From an uncultured Bacteroidales bacterium (GTDB taxonomy: Bacteria; Bacteroidota; Bacteroidia; Bacteroidales; Paludibacteraceae), in NCBI GenBank assembly GCA_946186915.1, contig CAMHOY010000007.1, positions 1 through 64,000 on the forward strand: DNA of 64,000 nt, in the 5' to 3' direction. The notes under the pieces are model-generated. The model was not told the origin of the DNA. It saw nothing but the letters and a program-made list of their open reading frames with translations, and searched no databases. Positions 8,565-17,878 of the stretch are shown here, piece after piece; the stretch's first letter is position 1; every line of letters begins with the position of its first letter. The position numbers and the translations under genes were made by a program.

Positions 8565-10634
8565 TCAATCAATTTTTTGTAATACTACTGCGCTGCGGGC
8601 CGGCAGGTACATCTTCAGCCAACCCTTGCCGTCCTTGGCGTAGAGTTCGTCATGCTCGGTGAAATGCTCTACAGAGTCGTCACTCAAGCCAAAACCTGCG
8701 AACTCTTTTGCATCGGTATTCAATACCACTTTATACTTTCCTTCCGGAACCAACATACCGTAGTCTGCGAAGGATTTCTGACCGTTCCAGTTGAAGATAA
8801 ACAGCAGGTCGCCACGCGAGTAAGCCACTACCTGGTCACCCTCGTTGTCCCACCATTTCATCACCCATGGCAGGTGGTTGCCTACATGGTATCTCTTTTC
8901 CTCGGTTGTTGGTTTTTGCGTCAACAGATGCTCCTTCAACAGATGAACCATCGCCTCGTCAAAGCGGTTGAGGTCCGCGAAGAAATAGTTGGGATTGTCC
9001 ACCAGACTCCATTGACGGCGGGCATATTTGTAACTCCATCCGTTGCCCTCGCGCGGGAAATCGATCCATTCCGGATGGCCGAACTCATTACCCATGAAGG
9101 TCAGGTATCCGCCGTTGATGGTGGAGGCTGTCACGAGACGGATCATCTTATGCAGCGCTATGCCGCGATCCACCATGTAGGTCGAATGACCATGCTCGAA
9201 ATGCCAGTACATGTCGGCATCTACGAGGCGGAAGATGATAGTCTTGTCGCCCACCAAGGCCTGGTCATGACTCTCGGCGTACGAGATCGTCTTCTCGTCC
9301 TCGCGTCTGTTCGTCATCTCATAGAGGATATGTCCGGCTTTCCAGTCCTCGTCCTTCACCTCTTTGATATACTTGATCCAGAAATCCGGAATACCCATTG
9401 CCAGGCGATAGTCGAATCCTACACCTCCGTCTTCGATGGCAGCTGCCAAGCCGGGCATGCCCGACATCTCTTCGGCGATGGTGATTGCCTCCGGCTTGAC
9501 CTCATGAATAACCTTGTTGGCTAACGTCAGGTACATCAGTGCGTCACCGTCTTCGTTGCCGTTGAAATAACTCGGGTAACCATTGAAATCCTCCCCTAAT
9601 CCGTGACTGCGGTAGATCATCGAAGTAACACCGTCAAAACGGAATCCGTCGAAGTCGTATTCGTCCAGCCAGAACTTGCAGTTACTCAGCAGGAAATGCA
9701 GCACTTCGTTCTTGCCGTAGTTAAAGCAGAGACTGTCCCATGCCGGGTGCTCGCGGCGTCCGCCGTCATGGAAATACTGGTAACCTGTTCCGTCGAAATT
9801 ACCGAGTCCTTCCAGTTCATTCTTGACGGCATGGCTGTGTACCAGGTCCATGATCACATGCATTCCGCGACCATGCGCATCGTCAATCAGCGCCTTCAAT
9901 TCGTTCGGCGTGCCGAAACGGCTACTGGCAGCAAAGAAATTCGATACATGGTATCCGAAACTTCCGTAATAGGGGTGTTCCTGAATGGCCATGATCTGGA
10001 TGCAATTATAACCTAATTTCGCGATACGCGGCAACACGTCGCGGCGGAACTCTTCGTAACTGTTCACTTTCTCCTGCTCCGAACTCATGCCTATATGGCA
10101 TTCGTAGATGTATAACCCGCCTTTCTCTTTGAATTTCTTGCCCTTGTTTTTCCACTGGAATTCGGGTTCGTCCCACACTTGTGCGGAAAAGATCTTCGTC
10201 TGCTCGTCCTGCACTACGCGGCGCACATAACTCGGGATGCGTTCACCGTAGCCACCTTGCCATTCTACCAGCAGTTTGTACATCTGTCCGTGCTGCAGGG
10301 CGTTCTCCGGTAATTTGGCTTCCCATACACCATTACCGATGGGCTGGAGACGATAGTTCTCATCTTTCTGCCAGCCGTTCATGTCGCCTTTGATATAGAT
10401 AGCGGTCGCGTTCGGTGCCCATTCGCGAAGCACCCACCCTTCGGAGGTCTTGTGAAGGCCGAAATACAGATAACCGCTTGCCCAGTCCGCCAAGGATTGT
10501 CCGCCGGTTAATTCAGCCTCTTTGTTCTTCGCATAGTCAGCCCGAGCCTGCAATGCTCCTTCGTAGGGCTGCAGGTAGGGGTCGCGCTCCACAATCGTCA
10601 GATGTTTCGGAGCCTGTATTTTCTTTGTTGCCAT
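8565..10634 (-). CDS. glgB: 1,4-alpha-glucan branching enzyme
   Basis: Forms alpha-1,6 branches in glycogen. An N-terminal CBM48-like module (about 50-150, GWVLREWAPNATAIYIKGDMN) precedes a GH13 barrel with DLVHSH, DGFRFDG (nucleophile Asp334), IAEEMSG (acid/base Glu388) and YAESHDQA. The 689-residue form and its motifs are of the eukaryote-like branching-enzyme type seen in Bacteroidales. It lies between the YhcH gene (22 nt upstream) and the thioredoxin lipoprotein. The divergent neighbour is a pullulanase, so the block handles alpha-glucan. No glgA or glgP is present. Confidence 0.95.
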   Translation of the reverse strand: MATKKIQAPKHLTIVERDPYLQPYEGALQARADYAKNKEAELTGGQSLADWASGYLYFGLHKTSEGWVLREWAPNATAIYIKGDMNGWQKDENYRLQPIGNGVWEAKLPENALQHGQMYKLLVEWQGGYGERIPSYVRRVVQDEQTKIFSAQVWDEPEFQWKNKGKKFKEKGGLYIYECHIGMSSEQEKVNSYEEFRRDVLPRIAKLGYNCIQIMAIQEHPYYGSFGYHVSNFFAASSRFGTPNELKALIDDAHGRGMHVIMDLVHSHAVKNELEGLGNFDGTGYQYFHDGGRREHPAWDSLCFNYGKNEVLHFLLSNCKFWLDEYDFDGFRFDGVTSMIYRSHGLGEDFNGYPSYFNGNEDGDALMYLTLANKVIHEVKPEAITIAEEMSGMPGLAAAIEDGGVGFDYRLAMGIPDFWIKYIKEVKDEDWKAGHILYEMTNRREDEKTISYAESHDQALVGDKTIIFRLVDADMYWHFEHGHSTYMVDRGIALHKMIRLVTASTINGGYLTFMGNEFGHPEWIDFPREGNGWSYKYARRQWSLVDNPNYFFADLNRFDEAMVHLLKEHLLTQKPTTEEKRYHVGNHLPWVMKWWDNEGDQVVAYSRGDLLFIFNWNGQKSFADYGMLVPEGKYKVVLNTDAKEFAGFGLSDDSVEHFTEHDELYAKDGKGWLKMYLPARSAVVLQKID

Positions 10635-10656
10635 AGTATTAGAAAATTTTCAAAGG

Positions 10657-11112
10657 TCAGTTATTTACCCGTGCTTTAACAATTAACTTCCGGTATTCCT
10701 TACCCGGAGCGATACCGGGTTGGTGTGCATCCGACGGGAAGAAGACAGCGAAATGACCTGTCGGCACGGTAAACTTCGCAGTCGCCTTGTCACCGTAGAA
10801 CTCTACGTCCTTGCCCTCATCATACTCCTGCGTCACTTCCTGACAATCCACCTGCGCTTTCCAACCCATTTCCTCGTCATCGCCAAGCGGAATCTGGATG
10901 TCCAGATAGTCTCTGTGCGCTTCCATGCGGCATTTGGATTCTTCCTTGCCCTTGAAGTCCAGAATGTTCACAAACAAGTCTTTGCCGTCCAGGAAAATCT
11001 TGCACGCAGGCAGTTCCTCAAGATCATTCTCGTTGTAGAATTTCATGAATTCTTTCAAACCGGGTACACTGTCAAAGTACCAATCGGCGTTTTCTAATTT
11101 GTCGAGTATCAT
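10657..11112 (-). CDS. YhcH/YjgK/YiaL family protein
   Basis: A 151-residue cupin-like protein of the family that includes E. coli YhcH and EbgC (DUF386). Typical features are MEAHRDYLDIQIPLGDDEEMGW and the C-terminal FAVFFPSDAHQPGIA followed by KLIVKA, the conserved metal-binding segments. Relatives act on sialic acid derivatives or as beta-galactosidase accessory subunits; the substrate here is unknown. The start at 11112 was chosen because the promoter's -7 box lies at 11136-11143, which excludes the in-frame start at 11166. First gene of the YhcH-glgB transcript. Confidence 0.88.
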   Translation of the reverse strand: MILDKLENADWYFDSVPGLKEFMKFYNENDLEELPACKIFLDGKDLFVNILDFKGKEESKCRMEAHRDYLDIQIPLGDDEEMGWKAQVDCQEVTQEYDEGKDVEFYGDKATAKFTVPTGHFAVFFPSDAHQPGIAPGKEYRKLIVKARVNN

Positions 11113-11135
11113 AGTATTTAAGCAATTTTGCGCCG

Positions 11136-11167
11136 CAAAATTACAGAAAAAATCTGACATACGCAAA
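11136..11167 (-). promoter_or_regulatory. Promoter of the YhcH-glgB operon
   Basis: Minus-strand TAATTTTG (11136-11143) and TTTG (11164-11167), 20-nt gap. It faces away from the pullulanase promoter and the two -33 regions are adjacent, leaving room for shared control. Confidence 0.8.
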
Positions 11168-11183
11168 TAAAATCATGCAAAAA

Positions 11184-11215
11184 TTTGCACATATGCAATA
11201 TTTGTAGTAATTTTG
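11184..11215 (+). promoter_or_regulatory. Promoter of the pullulanase gene
   Basis: TTTG (11184-11187) and TAATTTTG (11208-11215) with a 20-nt gap, 20 nt ahead of the ATG at 11236. Confidence 0.8.
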
Positions 11216-11235
11216 TCCCCGAAAATTTAACTACC

Positions 11236-13155
11236 ATGCGCAAAACCATCATCTTTATGCTTTCCGTAGCATTAGTCGCTTGCACCGCCAAGCAGCCGAA
11301 ACTGGAGGACGAATGCCTCTATAGTAGTTCTAAAACCCAATTCTCTTTCTGGTCAGATATTGCCGAGCAAATGGAGGTTCGTTTGTACGATACTTCGGAT
11401 GTTGCGGAGTTTGAAACCATCACATTAAAGAAGGGAGAGAAAGACTTCTGGAAGGCTACCGTGAGGGGAAATCAAGCCGGCAAGTTCTATACCGTCCGCT
11501 CGTTTCAAAACGGCGAATGGAGTCCGGAGTCTCCGGGTATCTTCGCGAAAGCAGTGAGTGTGAACGGACAGCGTGCTGCAATCATCGACTTCAAGCAGAC
11601 CAATCCGGATGGATGGGCGGAAGATCAGAGACCCGCAATGCCCGATCCTACGGATATAGTCGTCTATGAGACCCATCTGCGTGACTTCACAATGTCGCCC
11701 AACTCCGGTGTCGAACATAAAGGCAAGTTTCTTGCCCTGACCGAAGAGGCGCCTCTTAACTACCTCAAGGATTTCGGCATTTCGCATATTCAGCTCCTGC
11801 CGATCTTCGATTACGGTTCTATTGATGAGACGGCGTTGGATCAGAACCGCTATAACTGGGGTTACGACCCGGTCAACTACAACGTACCCGATGGCGGTTA
11901 CTCGACCGATCCCTATGATCCGGTTTGCCGCATTCGCGAAGCGAAACAGATGATTCAGGCACTTCATAAAGCCGGTATCCGTGTCATCATGGATGTCGTT
12001 TATAACCATACGTACGATGCGAACGGATGCGCGCTCGGACGCGTGGTACCGAAGTATTTCTACCGTCTCAACGAAGATGGAACATACGCGAACGGTTCCG
12101 GTTGCGGTAATGAGACGGCATCCGATCACGAGATGATGCGTCAGTTTATGGTGGAATCTGTCTGCTACTGGGCACGCGAGTACCATATTGACGGGTTCCG
12201 TTTTGACCTTATGGGCATCCATGACCAGGAGACGATGAACGCCATCCGCGCGGCGCTCGATAAGATTGACCCGACGATTGTCACCTATGGTGAGGGTTGG
12301 GCAGCCATGAGTCCGGCTTACCCGTACGACTCGCTGGCTATGAAACAATGGACCTATAAAATGCCGCGCGTGGGAGCTTTCAGCGATGATATCCGCAATG
12401 CCCTCATCGGTTCTCCTTTTGACCACGAACCCGGTTTTGCTTCCGGCAACGCGGCCGGCCGGAACGATGTCATGCGCGGACTCGTTGCATGTATCGACTA
12501 TACAGACCCGAATGGCCAACTTGCTCCGGTTCTGAACTGGTGGAGCGGAGAACCCATGCAACATGTGTCCTATATCACCTGCCACGACAACTACTGTCTG
12601 CGTGACAGGATTGAAGTGAGTACGAAAAATCAGAATGAAGAGGACTGCATCCGCATGAACAAACTGGCGCAGACGGCTGTGCTTGTCTCGCAAGGAATGT
12701 CGTTCCTCTACGGCGGCGAAGAACTCTATCGCACCAAGCGCGGTATTGACAACAGCTATCAGAGTCCCGACTCGATTAACATCATCCCATGGGAGAACAA
12801 GCGCAACTATCAAGACCTCTATACCTACTATCGCGAGATGATTGCCATCCGCCGTGCGCACAAAGGTTTCCGGCTCGGCAGCGCGGCTCTGGTGAAGGAG
12901 CACGTGGACTTCCTGCCGACCACCAGCGATCATCTGATTGCCTATCGCATCAAGGATTTGGAAGGTATTGACAACGCAAAGACACTTATCGTCTTGCTCA
13001 ATGGCGGGGAGGACGAAGTGAAAGCGGATATTCCGGAGGGAGCATATACCATCCTGGCCTTTGACGGCGAAGCGAAGTCAGACGGCAGTCTGGGCGACTA
13101 CGCCGGTAGTCACATCTTCGTAATGCCGTATTCGGCAACAATTTTAATGGAATAA
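11236..13155 (+). CDS. pulA: Type I pullulanase, lipoprotein
   Basis: Debranches alpha-1,6 bonds of glycogen, starch or pullulan. MRKTIIFMLSVALVAC is a lipoprotein signal (Cys16), so the enzyme is membrane-anchored rather than cytosolic. A short N-terminal beta module leads to the GH13 barrel. The type I pullulanase signature YNWGYDP is at 206-212, then DVVYNHT, DGFRFDL (nucleophile Asp324), YGEGW (Glu353) and THE TCHDN motif. The 639-residue size is usual for the single-module form. The start was set by the promoter; an upstream TTG lies inside the -33 box. It is single, with a divergent glgB operon, and converges on uvrB through an 8-nt tandem array. Confidence 0.93.
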   Translation: MRKTIIFMLSVALVACTAKQPKLEDECLYSSSKTQFSFWSDIAEQMEVRLYDTSDVAEFETITLKKGEKDFWKATVRGNQAGKFYTVRSFQNGEWSPESPGIFAKAVSVNGQRAAIIDFKQTNPDGWAEDQRPAMPDPTDIVVYETHLRDFTMSPNSGVEHKGKFLALTEEAPLNYLKDFGISHIQLLPIFDYGSIDETALDQNRYNWGYDPVNYNVPDGGYSTDPYDPVCRIREAKQMIQALHKAGIRVIMDVVYNHTYDANGCALGRVVPKYFYRLNEDGTYANGSGCGNETASDHEMMRQFMVESVCYWAREYHIDGFRFDLMGIHDQETMNAIRAALDKIDPTIVTYGEGWAAMSPAYPYDSLAMKQWTYKMPRVGAFSDDIRNALIGSPFDHEPGFASGNAAGRNDVMRGLVACIDYTDPNGQLAPVLNWWSGEPMQHVSYITCHDNYCLRDRIEVSTKNQNEEDCIRMNKLAQTAVLVSQGMSFLYGGEELYRTKRGIDNSYQSPDSINIIPWENKRNYQDLYTYYREMIAIRRAHKGFRLGSAALVKEHVDFLPTTSDHLIAYRIKDLEGIDNAKTLIVLLNGGEDEVKADIPEGAYTILAFDGEAKSDGSLGDYAGSHIFVMPYSATILME

Positions 13156-13195
13156 CCTCTAATCCCCTAATCCTCTAATCCTCTAACCCTCTAAG
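13156..13195 (+). repeat. 8-nt tandem array at the pulA/uvrB junction
   Basis: Five units of CCTCTAAT (variants CCCCTAAT, CCTCTAAC, CCTCTAAG) start right after the pulA stop codon and run into uvrB. On the other strand they encode the last residues and stop of UvrB. Confidence 0.8.
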
Positions 13196-15201
13196 GCTTG
13201 CAGGCGGTCTTGCATCTCGATCATCTCGTCGCGTAAGCGGGCGGCCATTTCGAAATCGGTCGCCTTTGCTGCGGCGAGCATCTGTTTGCGTTTCTGGTCT
13301 ATCGCTTTCTCCAACTTGGCGGCATTCATCTGCTGCCATTCGGCGGTCTTCCAGCTCTCGCGGATAGCCTCTTCTACGCGGCGTTTCTCCTCTTCGGGGT
13401 CTTTGTATAGCGCGGCGAGCGCAGAGGTGTTGATCTCTTTCTTGATAGCCGTTGGAGTGATGCCGTGCTCGGCGTTGTAACGCATCTGAATGGCGCGTCG
13501 ACGGTTGGTCTCGTTGATGGTAGCCTGCATCGCAGGAGTGATCTTGTCGCCATACAGAATAGCCTTACCGTGTACGTGCCGCGCCGCACGGCCTACTGTC
13601 TGTGTCAGACTTCGTTGGTCGCGCAGGAAACCTGTCTTGTCGGCATCGAGGATGGCCACCAGACTCACTTCCGGAAGGTCCAGTCCTTCGCGCAAGAGGT
13701 TGACACCCACTAACACATCGTACTCGCCGCGACGCAGGTCCTCCATGATCTTCACGCGCTCGATGGTGTCTATGTCCGAATGGATGTAGGCGGACTTGAT
13801 GCGGTATTTGCGCAGGTATTCGTCCAGCTCCTCCGCCATCCGCTTGGTGAGGGTTGTTACCAAAGTGCGTTCGCCGCGGTGGATACGCGTCTTGATTTCG
13901 TCCATTAGGTCATCCACCTGGTTCTCGGTCGGACGCACTTCGATCTCGGGATCCAACAGCCCTGTCGGACGGATCAACTGGTCTATGACGATGCCTTCTG
14001 AGCGGTTCAGTTCGTACTCGTCCGGCGTTGCGGAGACATAAATGGTCTGCCCCGTTTTCTGTTCGAACTCTTCGAATTTCAAAGGTCTGTTGTCGCGTGC
14101 GGCGGGCAGACGGAATCCGTATGTCACGAGGTTGTCTTTGCGCGCTTTGTCGCCCCCGTACATACCGCGTATCTGAGGAACGGTAACGTGGCTCTCGTCG
14201 ATGACAAGCAGCATGTCTTTCGGGAAATAATCAAGCAGACAGTATGGCGGCGTTCCTTCTTCGCGACCGTCGAAATAGCGGCTGTAGTTCTCTACGCCCG
14301 AGCAATACCCTAACTCGTCTAACATCTCTAAATCGTATTTTACGCGCTCCTCAATACGTTTCGCGTAAAGTTCTTCGCCGATGGAGATGAAATAGTCGAT
14401 TTGTTTGGCGAGATCGGCTTTAATCTGTTCTTTCGCGGCGGCGATGCGTTCGGCGCTCGTCAGGAAGATGGTTGCGGGACTCAGGTTGTATTGGTCAAAT
14501 TCCTCCAGCACCTGTCCGCTGATTGGATCCACGGTCAGAATGGCGTCTATCTCGTTGCCGAAAAACTCAATCCGCACGATATAATCGGCATAGGCGAGGG
14601 CGATATCCACCGTGTCCCCTTTCACGCGGAAACGTCCGCGCGCAAGTTCTATATCATTACGCACGTATTGCGCACCCACGAGTTGTTTTAATAAGGTGTC
14701 CATGGGAATCTCCTGTCCGCGGCGTAACTCAATAACGTTCGCCGTGAAGTCCTGCGGAGAGCCCAAACCGTAGATGCAACTGACGGAACTGACGATGATG
14801 ACATCTTTGCGTCCGCTCAGCAGTGCAGCTACCGCACTCAGTCTCAACCGGTCAATCTCTTCGTTGATACTCAGGTCCTTGTCGATATACGTGTCGGTCG
14901 CCGGGATATACGCCTCGGGCTGGTAGTAGTCGTAGTAACTCACGAAATACTCCACGGCGTTGTGCGGAAAGAATGCCTTCATCTCTGAATACAACTGCGC
15001 GGCGAGCGTCTTGTTGTGACTCATGATGAGGGTGGGGCGGTTCACCTCCTTGATGACGTTCGCCACGGTGAACGTCTTGCCGCTACCGGTCACACCAAGC
15101 AACACCTGCGCTTCTGCGCCTGCGTTCAGACCATCTACCAGTGCCTTAATCGCTTCCGGCTGGTCACCTGTCGGTTTATATGGACTCTCAAGTTGGAACA
15201 T
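13183..15201 (-). CDS. uvrB: Excinuclease ABC subunit B
   Basis: Damage-verifying helicase of nucleotide excision repair. Walker A GVTGSGKT (36-43), the beta-hairpin region SYYDYYQPEAYIP, VIDESHV (motif II), TQTVGRAARH (motif VI) and a C-terminal UVR motif with FEMAARLRDEM, which binds UvrC. The length of 672 is normal. The last residues (ALEG) and the stop fall inside an 8-nt tandem array. It follows rplS on the same strand across a 156-nt gap filled by an 11-nt repeat. Confidence 0.97.
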   Translation of the reverse strand: MFQLESPYKPTGDQPEAIKALVDGLNAGAEAQVLLGVTGSGKTFTVANVIKEVNRPTLIMSHNKTLAAQLYSEMKAFFPHNAVEYFVSYYDYYQPEAYIPATDTYIDKDLSINEEIDRLRLSAVAALLSGRKDVIIVSSVSCIYGLGSPQDFTANVIELRRGQEIPMDTLLKQLVGAQYVRNDIELARGRFRVKGDTVDIALAYADYIVRIEFFGNEIDAILTVDPISGQVLEEFDQYNLSPATIFLTSAERIAAAKEQIKADLAKQIDYFISIGEELYAKRIEERVKYDLEMLDELGYCSGVENYSRYFDGREEGTPPYCLLDYFPKDMLLVIDESHVTVPQIRGMYGGDKARKDNLVTYGFRLPAARDNRPLKFEEFEQKTGQTIYVSATPDEYELNRSEGIVIDQLIRPTGLLDPEIEVRPTENQVDDLMDEIKTRIHRGERTLVTTLTKRMAEELDEYLRKYRIKSAYIHSDIDTIERVKIMEDLRRGEYDVLVGVNLLREGLDLPEVSLVAILDADKTGFLRDQRSLTQTVGRAARHVHGKAILYGDKITPAMQATINETNRRRAIQMRYNAEHGITPTAIKKEINTSALAALYKDPEEEKRRVEEAIRESWKTAEWQQMNAAKLEKAIDQKRKQMLAAAKATDFEMAARLRDEMIEMQDRLQALEG

Positions 15202-15213
15202 GCTTGCCTGCCT

Positions 15214-15334
15214 GCTACCTATTTACCACCTGTCTGCCACCTATTTGCCACCTTTCTTCCGCCTTCTCCCAAAGGGTGCTCAATGGATGCTGAAAGGGTG
15301 CTCAATGGCTGCTGAACACAACCTGAGCACCCTC
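15214..15334 (+). repeat. 11-nt periodic array between uvrB and rplS
   Basis: The stretch divides into eleven consecutive 11-nt blocks. The first four are variants of GCCACCTATTT. The next alternate CCAAAGGGTGC / TCAATGGATGC / TGAAAGGGTGC / TCAATGGCTGC, a 22-nt direct repeat made of two 11-mers. The last block, TGAGCACCCTC, is the reverse complement of part of the GGGTGCTCA unit and can close a hairpin that may terminate the rplS transcript. Confidence 0.75.
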
Positions 15335-15357
15335 TTGCTTTTCTTTTCAGATGAGTC

Positions 15358-15711
15358 TTATTTAACTCGTCTTTCCTGGATGCGGGCTTTCTTACCCGTA
15401 CGCTCGCGGAGGTAGTACAGTTTCGAACGACGTACTTTACCGTACTTGTTCACTGTAATGCTCTCGATGAAGGGGCTGTCCATCGGGAAGATACGCTCTA
15501 CACCTACGTTGCCGCTCATCTTGCGAACTGTGAAGCGCTTCTTGTCGCCGCTACCGTGGATGCAAATTACATCACCGCGGAACTCCTGAACACGCTCTTT
15601 GTTACCTTCTTTGATACGGTAACCGATAGTTACCTGGTCTCCTGCCTTGAATGCAGGGAATTCTTTCTTCTCACCGGCAAATGCTTGCTCGGCTACTTTG
15701 ATCAAATCCAT
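15358..15711 (-). CDS. rplS: 50S ribosomal protein L19
   Basis: bL19 at the 30S-50S interface. The 117-residue sequence shows FKAGDQVTIGYRIKEGNKERVQEFRG and the C-terminal RRSKLYYLRERTGKKARI, diagnostic of the family. It has its own promoter and a leader of about 130 nt, longer than most here, that could carry regulation. The usual rimM-trmD partners are absent, which is common in Bacteroidetes. Confidence 0.97.
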   Translation of the reverse strand: MDLIKVAEQAFAGEKKEFPAFKAGDQVTIGYRIKEGNKERVQEFRGDVICIHGSGDKKRFTVRKMSGNVGVERIFPMDSPFIESITVNKYGKVRRSKLYYLRERTGKKARIQERRVK

Positions 15712-15847
15712 TCTTTCAATCTTTTTATGGATCAGTACTTACACATCGGGCATTTACTACTATTCGGTCGCCAATTCTCTAATTCATTGCCGCCTAATTC
15801 AATCGCCAGAGGCACGACATGTCCTATTTCTCATTCGAAACGGGCTG

Positions 15848-15879
15848 CAAAAGTACTGCTTTTTTTTGAATTGACCAAA
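15848..15879 (-). promoter_or_regulatory. Promoter of rplS
   Basis: Minus-strand TACTTTTG (15848-15855) and TTTG (15876-15879), 20-nt gap. The spacer is nearly identical to that of the tRNA-Leu/rpsU promoter (41688-41719): both have TTGGTCAATT, an A run, then GCAGTACTTTTGC. Confidence 0.85.
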
Positions 15880-15917
15880 AAAATCGCTGTTTTTTTTATA
15901 AAAAAATGCAATTTGAC

Positions 15918-15944
15918 AAAAAAAGAGGCCCGAAGACCTCTTTT
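15918..15944 (-). terminator. Terminator of the SPFH-cluster transcript
   Basis: AAAAGAGG pairs with CCTCTTTT (15921-15928 with 15937-15944) and is followed on the minus strand by a T run. It lies 17 nt past the stop of the gene at 15962. Confidence 0.8.
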
Positions 15945-15961
15945 CTTGTTGGCTATTCCTC

Positions 15962-17878
15962 TTACGACTTGACGTACGCGGTGTGCATCTTGACCAGGGA
16001 GTTATAGAACTCATCGAAGTCAGAGGTACGGGTAGCGTTGTATGTCAAGGTGTCGTCCGGATCCAGACTCTGATACTGGAAGAGCGAGGGGTAGTCTCCG
16101 AACGCATAGATAATCTTCGCTAAGACGCTGTTGCTATGCGAGATAACCTCCAGGGTACTATACGAAGCCACGTTGCGGAAGTTCGCAATCTGGCTATACA
16201 GCAGCCGCTCTTGATCCAGGATCGGGAACTGGTCATAAGCCGTATCCCATACGCCGTGCATGTAGACAATGCTATCGCGCATCGCTACGCAGACACGGAC
16301 CACGAGTTCGCGTAAGGTGTCGCCCGGATTGGTACTGTCGTTACCGTTGCTGTCGGTATCCATGAAGTAGCAGGAGAAGAAGACTTTACCGTTACCGTTC
16401 TGGATATCTTTCTCGGAGATCTTCGCCTGACGGAGGGCCTCTTTCACGAAGTCACCCTTATCGATGATAGAGGTGTCGTTCGGACCCGCAAAGAGCGAGC
16501 AGAAGGCCTTGAACTCTTCTACCGAAGGACGGGTGTTATAGGCATCCATGGCTTGGTTGAAGAGGTTGATACGCTCGTCGTTGGCATCCGAGATTTTCTT
16601 ACGCTCCGCAGCGGTCGAACTGAAGCGCGCGATGGTAGCGATGATCCAGACCACGATAGGCAGCAGGATCAAGATGATACCCATCCAGCCTCTCCAGCCT
16701 TTTGCCATACCGAGGTACTCCATGTCCGGTTGCGCGAGGATCTCTTCCTCGGAGATATTACGCGAGCGGAAATGTACTTTCTTAGCCTCGTCTTTATACA
16801 TATAGCAAAGACGCGTGCGCGTGGAGTCGGCAGCAGCCTCTTTCTCATAAGCGGCTTGCGCACGCTCGCGTGCCTCTGCCACTTCTTTCTTGGTCATCTT
16901 CTTGGTATTGACCTGCTCCATACGCTCTTGCACGGTCTCGACATGTGCGGGGAAACCGTCCACCCAATCGCAGGTACCCACGATGGCTACCAGGATTACC
17001 CATACGAACGCTGCTACGAGACATTTCCAGATGGAACGCCAGAGCGGTTTGAGATAACCCGGCTTGGGCTCGATATTCGGCTCGGGCGGATAGTAGAGGT
17101 TGCGGAAGAAGTCCTGACGCACTTCTTCATCCGCTAAACGGATGATGTTATCCGTCTCGCACTCATAGTCCGTCACACGCGGCATGTCGCAGAAGTTGCT
17201 ATAGCTGCCGATGGCTTGCTCCAAGAGGCGCGAACCGCCTTCGGACGGTTCCTCATTGCCTTTCAGTTTATCCAACAGGATCTGCGTCTTCTCGTCGGTG
17301 ATGAGAACGTGCTGCTCGATCTCTTGCAGTTCGTCCTCTTCCTGCGCGGTGACGCGCGCCTGCTTCATCAGCTCGGCCGGAGATAGTTTGTCGGTATCGA
17401 CGTTGATACCCATGCTCGACATACCTTGACGTAAGATCATCTGAAGGATCAGGAACTTACGCTTCGGCTGGATCTGCACGGCGGTGTTCAACCACTCTTC
17501 GATACGGTTCATCTCCGCCTTACTCAGGTTCATTACCGAGCGGTGGTGGAACATCGAGAGGGCAGCATAGTAGTACACATCCGGATTCGACGGCGTGAGT
17601 TGAACAGCCTTCATCATGTACTCGTCCGCTAACTCATAGTTCTTCAGACCCAGATAGGTCAGACCCATAGCGAACTGTGCATTCGAGTCTTTCGGACATG
17701 CCGCTACCTGCTCTTGGAACTCTGCGCGGTACTCAGCAGCCTCAGCCGCAGTGAACCGCAACGGGTTCACTGTAGCCGGCTGAATACTATGCTTGGTATG
17801 GCATTTACCGCACTCGGTAACACCCGGTGCCAAGATCTTTCCACAGACCTGGCACTGATTGACGGTTAGTTGTGCCAT
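15962..17878 (-). CDS. Zinc-ribbon, TPR and transmembrane protein of unknown function
   Basis: A 638-residue protein I do not recognise as a named family. It opens with a zinc ribbon, CQVCGKILAPGVTECGKC (two CxxC pairs, residues 9-27). A TPR-like helical stretch follows (about 45-125, SNAQFAMGLTYLGLKNYELADEYM). Two membrane helices flank a charged coiled-coil segment: about 283-303 (CLVAAFVWVILVAIVG) and about 395-415 (GIILILLPIVVWIIATI). The remaining 220 residues form a separate domain. Its ATG overlaps the stop of the next gene upstream by one base, so it belongs to the SPFH cluster. B. subtilis YdjG, encoded beside an SPFH protein, also joins a zinc ribbon to membrane helices; the analogy is inference. 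Confidence 0.75.
   Translation of the reverse strand: MAQLTVNQCQVCGKILAPGVTECGKCHTKHSIQPATVNPLRFTAAEAAEYRAEFQEQVAACPKDSNAQFAMGLTYLGLKNYELADEYMMKAVQLTPSNPDVYYYAALSMFHHRSVMNLSKAEMNRIEEWLNTAVQIQPKRKFLILQMILRQGMSSMGINVDTDKLSPAELMKQARVTAQEEDELQEIEQHVLITDEKTQILLDKLKGNEEPSEGGSRLLEQAIGSYSNFCDMPRVTDYECETDNIIRLADEEVRQDFFRNLYYPPEPNIEPKPGYLKPLWRSIWKCLVAAFVWVILVAIVGTCDWVDGFPAHVETVQERMEQVNTKKMTKKEVAEARERAQAAYEKEAAADSTRTRLCYMYKDEAKKVHFRSRNISEEEILAQPDMEYLGMAKGWRGWMGIILILLPIVVWIIATIARFSSTAAERKKISDANDERINLFNQAMDAYNTRPSVEEFKAFCSLFAGPNDTSIIDKGDFVKEALRQAKISEKDIQNGNGKVFFSCYFMDTDSNGNDSTNPGDTLRELVVRVCVAMRDSIVYMHGVWDTAYDQFPILDQERLLYSQIANFRNVASYSTLEVISHSNSVLAKIIYAFGDYPSLFQYQSLDPDDTLTYNATRTSDFDEFYNSLVKMHTAYVKS

Noticed and set aside
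11425..12933. 502-residue open frame opposite pulA
   Set aside because: Antisense shadow of the pullulanase; no promoter, motifs or plausible composition.
15269..15312. CRISPR-like direct repeat (22 nt)
   Set aside because: The two units are directly abutting, without a spacer, and form part of an 11-nt periodic array. No cas genes.
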